NCBI GenBank assembly: GCA_013396915.1
Contig: VWZL01002212.1
Location: 675,182 to 739,181 of the forward strand
Direction: 5' to 3'
Source: Stercorarius parasiticus
Lineage: Eukaryota; Chordata; Aves; Charadriiformes; Stercorariidae
Length of the DNA stretch: 64,000 nt
Below are positions 42,401 to 54,400 of this stretch, in pieces. The notes under the pieces were generated by a model. The model was not told the DNA's origin and did not search any database. It saw nothing but the letters and a program-made list of their open reading frames with translations. Positions within the stretch are counted from its first letter, which is position 1. Each line of letters opens with the position of its first letter. The position numbers and the translations under genes are program-made.

Positions 42401-45400
42401 ATTTTAAATCTATTTTAACCTATGACCTTTCAGTGCATGTTGCAAGAGAAAGCTCTCAACAGAAACAGTGGCACCACTGTGCTACGATTCAAGAGCTAGA
42501 GCTCCATCCCTGTGGTAGCATGAAAAACCATGGCAATAAGGTTGGATGTATCATCAGAAATTGCTCTAGGAAGGGGCAAACTGGACAGTGCCTCCACATG
42601 AAAACATCGGGAAACAAACTGGAAGAGATGCAAAAAGAGTCTGTGCTCGTATTTGTTCTACGTATTTCGCTTGCTATCCCACCCCGTCTCATCCCATCCG
42701 GCTGCTCTGAAGTATGCAAACTCCATTTGGAGTCAAAGGAAGTTACGACTTGATAAAGCCTGAAGGAAAATTAAGTGGAAGGATGGGGTGATGCTCTGAG
42801 ACCAAAAGAGGGATTGTAGGTCTGCACAGTATCTAGCAGGTTGGAAACCTTCAGCTCCAAACTCGTTGGGACTCCACAGTGAATACATGTTCTTATCCAA
42901 GGGATTAAGGGGGAATCATACGCTGATGTGCAGCTCAGTCCTGCAGACAGGATTCTAATCTGACCCTGGTAGTAAAATGTCTCCACACGCCAAAACACCT
43001 TGTTTGGAGGTTTGATCCAGCACAGTTTAGCTAGCATCGTTCACTGGCTAAAATTTGCCAATGTATGAACAGCAACTTCACAGCCTAAGCAAAAGATCCA
43101 CAACCATATAGCCAGAAAAAAAGCCAACGTCTAAGAAACTGAAAATTAATATCCATGCCGCATTAGTTTGCCACCTCTTGGAAACTAATCAAATCAATAA
43201 TAACTAGCCCAAACTTGTTATTTCCCACTGGCTATTTTATGAGTCCATACTTCAGCTGAGTTACAAGCCACAGCATGGCATGCACACACACACCTGATTC
43301 AATGCATTTGTCCCAACTGCAGTCAGTTCTGGACTGCCATATTGCATACTACAGTTTATTGCAGGAAATGGTCAAAACCAACAGTCAAAGTTGCAATAAG
43401 GTTCTGCCGAAACAGGTTGTAATTAAACAGACAGGAATGTGGCCAGCTGACTCCTTGTGTGGCACTGACTTCTTAAAAGACAAATAGTCAGGTTTTGGGT
43501 TTTCAGTCACATTTAGAAAAGAAAAGGCAAAGAAACAGCGCTGATATTGCTGAGGTAGTGCTTGCTTAGTGGTTAGATCCTGCATTGTCCAGCCACCTGA
43601 CTGGAGACATCTCCCCTCCATGAAGACCACACCTCACACCAAATGCTGAGACCATTTATTTGCCTTACGAAACCTCCTAAACTCACAGCTTCGCTGCTGC
43701 TGTCAAACACTGTAACTCAACTGGCATTCGGGTGCATCAATCCTCTTTTTTAATGTGAACCGTGACTGTATATGAGCAGATTTTAGTGTCTAGTAAACTC
43801 TACCCTTCATTTTCCACATGTGCGTAAACTACACCTGGAGGAAACAGGTGTTACTTTCAGGGTGTACAAAACCTGTACAACAGCCAGAAGGAAAGGCAAG
43901 CGGCAAGAGGTATTCCTCAAATATTCTAAACCATTTGAAAAGTGATATGTCTGTGCTTGGTTTGTCTGTAAAATCTGGGGTTTTGTCTCTGTATCCCCCT
44001 GGCAATAAGGCTTCCCCTTGTGCTGAACTCAGACTTCAATTGCAAATGGCAGCGGGACCTGCCAAACCAGCCGGCGGGATGGCTTGGGCTGAGCCTTCAG
44101 GTAATTTTCGTGTTTTGATGCCATTTAAAGGGTGACAATACCTTCAGGCCTCAGGAATATTTCAGTCTTGCTGCCACAGGCTGCATTTTAAAAATGGGTA
44201 AGCAAGGAAAGGGCTAAAAACCTATCTGGCATTGAATCAAAGGTGGTAAGAGATTTTAACGGAAAAGAGTATGTGCATACTCAATGAAAGCATAATAGAG
44301 TGATCACTCACAAAACGGGGTTATAGCTAATATACGCCAGCAATTTAATGTTGGGGTCATATGTTACCAACTGGTAATATCAACCATTTGTTCAATTCTA
44401 CAAATAAAATCCAGAAGGATGCTTACTCTGACTACTATTTTTAGTCTTGTAGAGAACACATGGCTATTAAGAACGGACGGTTAATACAAAAATATTAAGA
44501 AAAGCTTTATTCTGCCTGCTGTTAAAACCAGCAAAAGCTAAACAAGCTATGTTATTACACTCTCATTCCAGAAAGAAAACACGCAGCAAGAATATGTCTA
44601 AGTCTGGGAATTTGTGAATATAACTCCACACCACATTAGGACCTGGGGACAAAGAGGTCGTTAGTTACTTACCTTGTTGGAAAAAGATAGGAAAGAGCAA
44701 AGAAACAGGGGAAAAAAAGAAGGAAAAAGAAAGCAAGAAAAATATACACAGGGCAGAGGATACACAGCCAAAACATTGATTGTAGGCCAAAACTCTTCTG
44801 AATACAAATTCATCTAATCTGACCTACTGCATTTAAACTAGCAGTGAATTAGTAAACATTATTAAAGACACAAGCTCAGGGAGACACGAGATATCTCACG
44901 CTTTTTTGCAAGTATTGGCAGTTTTCTGACAATACTCCATCACAGACTATATACTGTAAAAGGGAATATGTGACGTGAATTACTCTAATCTTGTTGAAAA
45001 TTGAAGAAAATATTTCTGTCTTACTCTAAGCCACTTTGTTACAGCAAAATTGCAATTATTAATTTCAAATGTTCTTCATTCAGGTTAACTCTGAAATACA
45101 CTTCTTTTGTGCCTGCATTTTCTTCTGTTAGTTGAATTCTAAAAATTTGCTAAATGGAAATGGATATCTACAGCAAGAATACAAAATACAAATGTATATT
45201 TTTAGGAGCTAAAAAAAAAAAAATTAACAGATGACTTATGAGAGGAAATCCCTTTAGGTCATAAGGTTAATATTCAGGGTTTTCTTTAATATAACGTGGG
45301 TCAGAATCATTAATAACCTTAATAAGGAAGCAATAATTACCCGTTTTTTCAAAGTGCTCCTGCTCCAGCAGTCATGGGGATGCTACAGAGAGGGAACAAC

Positions 45401-48400
45401 AGTCAGCAGCTCCTACTCAGGCCTTAAGTAACTCTAAATGTCTCTTGGCTTTAACAAAATAAATCTGCTTTCCAGCTTAGAAAGAAACAAAAGAGGAGGC
45501 AAAGCTGCCAAGAGCCATATTGCTTTTCACAGTTAAAGAAACTCTCTGAGTGTTATGTCTCCCTACATGACAAGGCAAATTCAAAAGTGTGTTGATATAA
45601 GATTTTGCAAACAGACTAAACATTACTGGAGGAATCTTTACAAAACTCCTCTCAAAAATAAACACAAAATTGAGAGATAAAAACTACTGACTAATGCTTC
45701 CTTTGAGAAAGAAATTTGAGAATGACCAAGAGAAGAACTGATTAACGTTAGACTCTTAACTGGCCTGAGGGGCTATGTAAAATAAAGCTACAGCAGGGCA
45801 GAGCTGCGCAGAGCCAGGGCAACACATGAGGACCTTCTACATTACACGGTCCTCTTGCAGCCTAAGGTTTACAGGTTTTACACTGTGTTTCTGTCTCTCT
45901 CCAACCTGTAGCTTCTTGGCCTCACGCGAGTCACAAATTGCCTGGAAGGGGCTTGCAAAGCCCAACCCCATCCCCACAGACCCAGGCTGAGGTACGTGTC
46001 CCCTGAGCATCAGCACGGCGCGCTGCGTGTTCAGCCTGAAACTGGAACCCGGCCCACGCTTTCTGCTTAAACATATGCCCTACAATGAAGCCTACAAAGC
46101 TGCAATCAAGAATACTGCTTACACAGTAGTTCAACAAGCGGCTAAACCAGTGTAAGCCACCGCTGCTTCCCAAATTGTAAATCATCAAGTAATTCCTAAG
46201 GTCATTTTTCTTAGTAAAATCTCAGCAATATAGTTGAGGCTTTTGCCCTGGGCCGCTATTATCAATGACCAAGTTATCCCTTCCTCATTATGTTATTCAG
46301 AGTCAAAGATGTACTTGGCATTTACCACAAGAAAAAATAGCCATCGTCTCTGGTCTGAGAGCCCAGAAGTACATATTAAGGCACACAGAAGATGGTAGAA
46401 GCAGAAAGAACAGAAAGCCAAGGAAAGAGGAGCTGTTCTTGGGAGAGCAGCAGCTTTGTAGGCTGTCTGGTGGGTTTTGTTGCATAGGTTTCTTTTTTCT
46501 CTTGAGTGCTAAACAGCTGGAGTAAGGTAACTCCAGAGTGCAGATTAGTGATAGATGGCTAATAAAAAAAAAAAAAAAAAAAAAAGAGAACCTGCCAAGA
46601 AACTTCACCCAGCAGCACCTCCCTGGTGTTGTCAATTAGGGGGATCTTTAATTTTAGTAGAAAGTCTACCTGAAAAGCTGTTAAGCATTCTCAAGCAGTT
46701 TGTTTTGTTTTGTTTTGCTTTTAAGAGACACAAATTTGAAAAAAGCACCAGATTGCCAGAAAAATCAGTTTCAGGTACCTGGAGAGGCAGTGAAACTCAA
46801 AAGAAGAGTATTTGCAGACCGTTTCTGCATTTCATGTTTATGCTTCAGGTATGGAGTTTAAAGCGTCTTTAAAATCAGCAGAGAAAAAATCACCTATAAT
46901 CTAGTCATGCTGATCTCAGTGTCTATGTGCACCTGTTGTAGAAATAAATGCTTGACGGTACATTACCTTTAAAAGATATATAAGAACATGGAGATGAACA
47001 CTCAACATTTAAGGCCCTGTGTATTGGGTTTGCGTGGCAAGGTTTTGGTGGCTTCTGTGAGAAGCTGCTAGAAGCCTCCCCCATGTCTGACAGAGCCAAT
47101 TCTACCTGTCTCCAAGACAGACCCACCACTGGCCAAGGCCAAGCCCATCAGGGACAGTGGTAGTGCCTCTGGGATAATGTATTTAAGAAGGGGAAAAAAC
47201 CTGTGCAACTGCAGCAGGAGAGAGGAGTGGGAATATGTGAGAGAAACAACTCTGCAGACACCAAGGTCAGTGAAGAAGGAGAGGGAGGAGGCGCTCCAGG
47301 CGCCAGAGCAGAGATTCCTCTGCAGCCCATGGTGAAGCCCATGGTGAGGCAGGCTGTCTCCTGCAGCCCATGGAGGTTAATGGTGGAGCAGATATCCACC
47401 TGCAGCCCATGGAGGATCCCACACCGGAGCACGTGGATGCCTAAAGGAGGCTGTGACCCCGTGGGAAGCCCACACTGGAGCAGGCTCTTGGCAAGACTTG
47501 TGGACCCATGGAGAGAGGAGCCCACGCTGGAGCAGGTTTACGGGCAGGACTTGTGGCCCTGTGGAAGAGACCCAGGCTGGAGCAGTCTGTTCCTGAAGGA
47601 CTGCACCCTGTGGAAGGGACCCATGCTGGAGCAGTTCATGAAGAACTGCAGCTCGTGGGATGGACTCATGTTGGATAAGTTTGTGGAGTATTGTCTCCCA
47701 TGGGAGGGATCCCATGCTGGATCAGGGGAAGAGTGTGAGGAGTCCTCCCTTTGAGGAGGAAGGAGTGGCAGAGGCAATGTGTGATGAACTGACCACAACC
47801 CCCAATCCCCGTCCCCATGCGCCGCACGGGGGTAGGAGGTAGAGAAAATTGGGAGTGAAGTTGAGCCTGGGAAGAAGGCAAGGGAGGGGAGATGGTGTTT
47901 TCAAATTTGGTTTTATTTCTCATTATCCTACTCTGATTTGATCAGTAATAAATTAAACTAATTTCCCCAAGTCAGGTCTGTTTTGCCCATGATGGTAATT
48001 GCTGAGTGATGTCCCTGTCCTTATCTTGACCCACGAGCCTTTTGTTATATTTTCTCTTCCATGTCCATCTGAGGAGGGGGAGTGATAAAGTGGCAGGGTT
48101 AACCCCCCCCCACCCTGCACCACAGGAGCCCAAGGTAATGTACTGCAGTAGATCATAAAGCAAGTAAGACGGAAAACAGATTAAGGGATGTGAAACACAT
48201 TTCATCTTTCCTAAATCCATTTTCTAGCAGTCTGGAAAAGTTGGAGAGTGCATCAAACAGGAATAACTTGCAAACACCATAGCAGGCCCTTACCAAGCTT
48301 GGAGATTTGGAAAAACTTCAGAGGGACCAGCCAGAGGTGGAGACGAAGTTCACACTGACTGGCCAAGATGATCCAGAAGTGGAGGTTTGCAAGCTGAACT

Positions 48401-51400
48401 TTCTGGCATTTGATTTAAGAGACAGAGGCAAGAGAATGGGGACCATGAACTCCTGCTGCCTTGGCATACAGTGCCCCAAGAAGGCGGCTCTTCGAGCTAG
48501 GCTAACTGCACTACTGTTTGACTACCAAGCCCAGTGGGAACCGTCTCCTGGCAAATGCATCAGAAGAAATCTACCTTGGAAACACACCAGCAGGATATTT
48601 TTCTGGCAATGGAATGAATTAAAGCTGGTGCTGTATTCAGGAGCTCTTGCCATAGACTCCTTCAGGGTCTCCTCTAACTGTGGCCATGATCAACAACGCA
48701 TACACTTCACCACCAAAAACACACTATAAGGGGGTGTGAAGCTTCGCAAGTAATGAGTTTGCTGTCCAGCTACAGATTCCAGGCCGCAGCTTTCAATTTG
48801 AGTGACCATCTTAGATTCAGAGTCTGAGAAGGCAATCTTTGTCTAAACAGTGGAAATACAGAAGAGTCTTACAACACCTTCTTCCCCCAGGCAAGGTGGC
48901 AACTTGGAGGTACGGAAAAATGCTTTTCTCCCTGGTGTGCTCCAGCCATGTCTTGCTCTTCCCCTTTGTTACCAAAATTTATGAGGTTAAGAAATTGAGA
49001 TTGCTTCTTTTTTTTTTTTTTCTTTAGAAACTGGGGAGAGAGTTAACTGGTGATTTAAGTTGTGGAGAGTGGGACCAGTATATTTATGGAGCAAAGCAGT
49101 CTTTGGCACTTGAAAACAGGAGGACTGGGTCATACTTCTCATGCATTAGGAGCAACTTTCACAACCAGAGAGCTATCAGAGAACCAATATACCCTTTCTT
49201 CTCTCCCAATGAAGGGCTGAACAGAAAGTGCCCTGCAATTTGCCCTCCTTCAGCAGGATTCCCATGGCTGCGATACGCACTGCAGAAACGTGGCTCTCCA
49301 CAGGGGATCCAGAGAAATGAAAGAGAACAACAGTTTTGCAAGAAGTTGGCAAAAGGCTGCAGCTGAATTTAGAAACCGAGAAAGAGTCAAGTAAGCCTTT
49401 TCTTCTGCCGTACAATCAGAAATATATACATTATGTGGATTTCAAAGAACAAAATCTTGTTACTGTTGCACTGAATTATACTGCTGTTTTGGATTCCCTA
49501 CTGGTCTTAGCCAAAGAGGATTTTAAAAGTATCAATGTCAAAATGTCAACCAAACTGCTTCTTTCCACCTAAGTTGTAGCTCTTGTTTACATAAGCAAAA
49601 TGCAGCCAAGGGTCTGAAAGGCCTGTCAGGGTAACTGAACAGCGCATGAATCATTTTGCTGGGCACTGCTCTAATTGCTGCCTCTTCCTTCCTCCTCGTT
49701 CTCGAAGGTCAGATAAACAGTACCAGGAACTGCATCTGAAGCTCTTCCCTGCATGATAAAAGACAGGAATCTTTCTGTGGATGCTTTGGATAACTGTAGT
49801 CATAAGCTGAAAGCAGAAAACTCACCTTGGAGCTAACCATAGATACGCATCTGCTTCTTATCAAGTGTCTTCCTCTCCCTCCCTCATCTTTTAACTTTTT
49901 TGTGTGTTTGAATCCGTGTAAATTTTTACCATCAGGAGGTAGGAAATAATGTTTACATAATCTAAGGCAAACACCATTGAGAGAAGACTGTGAAAACTTC
50001 CGCAATACTTTCCGCTTACTAATTAGCACCGAGCATTGCGTCATGCACTACACAGCCTGCTCTCCAGTGCGCAAAATTCTATCCATCAATCTCTGCGTAG
50101 GCATTTCTGCAACCCATGCTTTTCAGACAAATGAAATAAAAGTGGGCTTCTGCCGTTCTTCAAAGCAGTTACACCATTAGAGCCTGTGCTAAACTATACA
50201 TCTGCAATGGCAGCACACTCAAAAAGAACAAGACTTGAAGCAAAATGGCAGCTTAACCTGTAAATTTAATTATCTTTCAAGAAATAACTGCATCTATTCT
50301 GCAGGCAACACGCTTCGCAGAGACTAATATACAAAAAGCATCAGGCTGTAACACCCCTCAAATACAAAAATGCAGAAATCCTGGTGAGTTCAACTACCGT
50401 GAATAGAAAGCTGCAGATTTACACAAGAATAAAGAGCAGTGAATGCAACGTGAAGCAAAGACAGAGATGAAACTCCAAGCACTGTGTTCAGACACTTATA
50501 ACATGTAAGAGAGATCTGACAGCGGAAGGCAGAGCACTTTCCAGTTTCCCAGAGAAAAGCAGAACGAGCTGTAATGGCTGGAAGATGCTGCTAGACAAAC
50601 TGGCCTCAAAATAGGAAATATTTTCCTATCAGTGATGATAAATACTGGAATGTTTTCCAGCAGAAGACATGTGCAGCCACTTGAAAACATGTGAAGGTAC
50701 AGGGGGCTTTCATTTAGCTTCTGTGAGACCCATTACAGGTCACAACAGATGATCAGAAGAGCTCCCCTCTGGCCTGACTCTCCATGAATCTGCGAATTTT
50801 ACAGCCGCGTCCTGTGGGGCCAAGGCATTTTGGCTCCGAACCAGCAACGCACTTACGTGCACGCTGCAGTGAAAGCTCACTTCCTCCACTGGAGCATGGC
50901 CAGCGTGATCAACCCCTTGCAGAACAGGCCCAGCCATCTTCAGCCATCTCAGCGTTTGACCACTTTGGGGTTTCTTTGCTGCAGTAGCAATCAGAAGCTT
51001 ACAACAGCAGGGGCTTTGAAAGCCGAAACTTCAAAAGCAGCGCGATACCTTTAACTCTTGCTTATCTTGCATCTATTTTGCTGAGGTAAAAGGGGGTGAA
51101 AAAGCCAGTTTAGAGTTTTTTTATTATGGTTTCACTCAGCAATAATTTAATTCAGATCAGGAAAGACGAATCGAGGCAAGTTACTCTAGGAAGATGAGCA
51201 AATGAAAAACGATGCCTTTCTCCAAAGATAAACTTAATGTAATTACTCACTTGAAAAAAAGGATTAAAGCAATACCTCATGCCTAGAAATGCATGCATGC
51301 TGGAAGAACCTAACTTGAACCATTCTGAGTAATAGACTGGAAAGGATGTGAGGCACTAGATATGTTCAAACATATATACATACACACACAAAAACCCATA

Positions 51401-54400
51401 TATGTATTTCTATATGCATATAGAAATAATAAAAAAAAAAATCATTAATAAAAATTAATTGGAATATAGCCAAAGGATCCTGAAAAATCATTCAGTTCAA
51501 AAAAGGTGGGAGAGGGAACTTAGCAACAAACAATCCAAAGCCCATCTGACCTAATTGAAAATTATTTAATTAAATTATTATATTAAATTATTTAATTAAA
51601 TTAATTAAAAACTTTTACCTTTGCACCTTAAACTCAGCATGACCTCCTTTGAAGCTGACATTTACTTTAAGGTTGCAACAGTCAGTTGATTTCTGGTGGT
51701 CCAAATCTTTTGCCAAGAACTTCTTTCAGGTATCCATAACATTTTCCTATCATTTTTCTTGCCCTAGTTACATAATAATTCATAATTCAAAAGAGTATTT
51801 TGATTGGTCAAAATACTGCTTTTTTGTTGCTGGCGTGTTTTTGGTTTTTTTCTTTGGGGTTTTTTTTTTTTTTTTTTAAGTGAGATGGGGGTCAGTGACT
51901 GGTAGGTCAGTGTGAGTTTGCTTTATCTACAGCAAGAAAAATTTTGCCCTTGATGAAATAAAATGAGATATATCAAGTATTTTCAAGGAAGGACAAAAAA
52001 TTATTGCCTAGGAAATTCTGAGCTAAGCACATTTCCAAGATTTTATAGTTGATTTAAGATGATAGAAGTGAAAAGAGAGGTCTGAATTTATTTAAAAAAA
52101 TGGAAAGAAGTAAAATGTTCTTTAATTCACCTTTTAATACTGAGAACAGTATACATGTGACACAACTCTGTTTTACCTGTTTAAGTGGAAGAAGTAGGAT
52201 GGAAATACATCCAGCCTTTAAAACCACGTCAGAAAAAGGCTTACAGATGAGTGGGAAATGAACACATCTAGACTTTTGTATGTTCTCTTTCCAACGGTAG
52301 AAACGATCTGGCTACAAGATATTTCCAATATCCATTCAGAACAGCTCACACGGTCTATAAAGGAACTGTTGTCAAAACACTGATTAATTTACAAACCTGT
52401 CAGATCTGGCCTCTTGAGGTGGCGAGAGTGCTGTCCCATAACGAGAAGTGGGTGTCGCAGGTGCACTCACACCAGCGTAAGGTCGCGGAGAAGAGTAGGA
52501 GCTGCTGCCATAGCTATTGTATCTGAAGCAATGGGAGGGGAAGGAGGAGAAAGGGAGAGACAGAAAGAATGCATCAGTAAGCAGGCATGCAACAGAAAAT
52601 CCTCTTGTTCAAGGGGTGGCAGTGATCCCATACTCCAGAACTTCTCAAACATCTCCCTTCTAAAAATATTGCTCTAATCCCAGCTTGAAAATACGCTACC
52701 TATCATATCATTTTAATATCAATCATGTATGGGCATACTTGATTCAAATAGTGAGCTATTGGTATGGAAAATAATGACAGCTTAGAATAGTCCTCCCAAG
52801 TGACAACCTGGAGCGGGAATAATTAAATTACCACTCAGTTACTCAAATTTACTAGCTGGTTTGGGAGCCGATAACTAGTCATTAGAAAAGGGACCAAACC
52901 AGTCCAAGTCAGCAGTATTCATATCTAGTGAAATTAAGGAAAACAGCAGCGCCCCCAAGACATCATCTGAACATGGACATCCATGATTTGCAAGTGTTTG
53001 CATTATAAATGAAAAGCATCCACATTCTTTTCAATTAAAGCAGGCAATATTTTCTTTCCCCTCCCCCAACATAAGTCGTAACTTATGTGCCATTTATTAC
53101 AACGTCTGTAAAAAATCATCACCATGGTTAAAAAGACATGTCTCCGGAAGCATGGCTTTAGGAATGTCTACCAGCCATTCCCTCCATTAAAAAAACCCCA
53201 AACCTGCTTGACTTCAATGTGAGCTTGCTGATCAAAGAGAAATTGTTTCCAGGACTCCTGGAACAGCCACCTCCCCAGAGTCCCTTGTATCAGTGTTTTC
53301 ATCCTGGCTCCTGTACTGAATAGAAGTGGCAGTTGTGTTGCTCTGATGTACCTTTCAACCATTGTATTTAAACAGCATGTCAAGGAGAAATTCCCAATTT
53401 GGAAAAATGATAACATTTCTGTTCACAGATGATACCATTTTCCCATGTGGAAAGCGTATGATGCTCTGTAGGTGAAGTACTCCACAAGGCCAACTCATCC
53501 AAAGGACAAAATTCAGTTCAGGAAAAAGGGCAGCATCATTTTTCTCCTTATAATTCATACGATATAATATATCCTCCTTCACCGTATCTTTTCTTTGCTG
53601 CTTCTTCTCCCACACACATCAGCACTCGGTAATTTCACTCAGCAATTTTGTTTGAAAAGGCGGGTTGGTTTCCTTCAGCTCCATTTAGCACACTCATCTA
53701 GTCATGCAAAATTTCATTCAGAGTTTCAAGCTTCATTCCTTAGGGTACAACAGCATTGCTGCCTGCCAAAGCCCGTGTTAAAATCAGAACAGATTTCAGT
53801 TAGGGGTTTTTATAATGGAAGAGATCATGCTTTAGAGAACATGCCCCCTTTGGCAACAATTCCAGGTTTATGTTTTAGAAAATATCCCACCACTGCCATC
53901 TGTTTTTGAGACACCATGCTGAGTGCCCAGGAACAGGGGAATAATTTTGGGAAAAAAAATGCTAACACGCATGTTTCTGAGCTACAAAAGGAATTTTGCT
54001 GAATGGGAAATAATTGCCTTCCTGGCATTCCTGCCCTAGAAGAAAACTAACTAGAAACTGGAGACAGTGGCCTGGTGGAGGGCTGTGTAGCTGGGCAGTG
54101 GGGGGCTTCCCTGGTAGCACAGACCTGGCACGGGTCTTCTCTCCGGCATGCTCAGCTCAGAAAATGTTCTGCCTGTGCTGGTACTGAGTGAGAGATGAGA
54201 AAACTCTGTTGTTCTGAGAACAACTCGGAGTTTATTTGGTATGTTCCTGACACTAAGAGAAGCCTCCATTTCCATTTCAATCAACTGAAAGGAGACCTTA
54301 TCAATCATTACATTTGCTTTTCTTCTCCTCTGCCCCATGAAAAAGCTGACACAGCGCAGTATCCTTTTTCAGACCAAGGAGTTTCAATCAGTCCAAAGGT

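Larger units (their letters stand above)
40381..52396 (-). other. FHOD3 intron, 12.0 kb (longest complete intron here)
   Basis: Holds most of the structure seen outside exons: a CR1 relic (41100-41365), a recursive-splice-like site at 44673, an A22 run at 46564-46585, a solo LTR (47020-48112), a 24-bp palindrome (51405-51428) and an AT-rich direct repeat (51560-51603). Plus-strand frames at 48307-48729 and 49103-49572 show no homology I recognise. Confidence 0.88.

Noticed and set aside
44435..44444. Exact MEF2-type site CTATTTTTAG, and looser ones at 27664, 30328 and 38465
   Set aside because: The consensus is short and AT-rich, so several matches are expected by chance. FHOD3 being a heart gene makes it tempting, but there is no clustering with other muscle motifs that I can see.
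46564..46585. A22 run as the tail of a processed retrocopy
   Set aside because: The upstream sequence shows no gene resemblance and no target-site duplication was found.
47203..47754. 183-codon plus-strand open frame
   Set aside because: It lies wholly inside the solo LTR and is produced by the GGAGCAG-type repeat units. It has no protein-domain features.
48307..48729. 140-codon plus-strand frame just after the LTR
   Set aside because: The opening looks mildly coding-like ([19 protein letters not shown]), but there is no recognisable homologue or supporting promoter or splice structure. A search of 48240-49580 against proteins would settle it.
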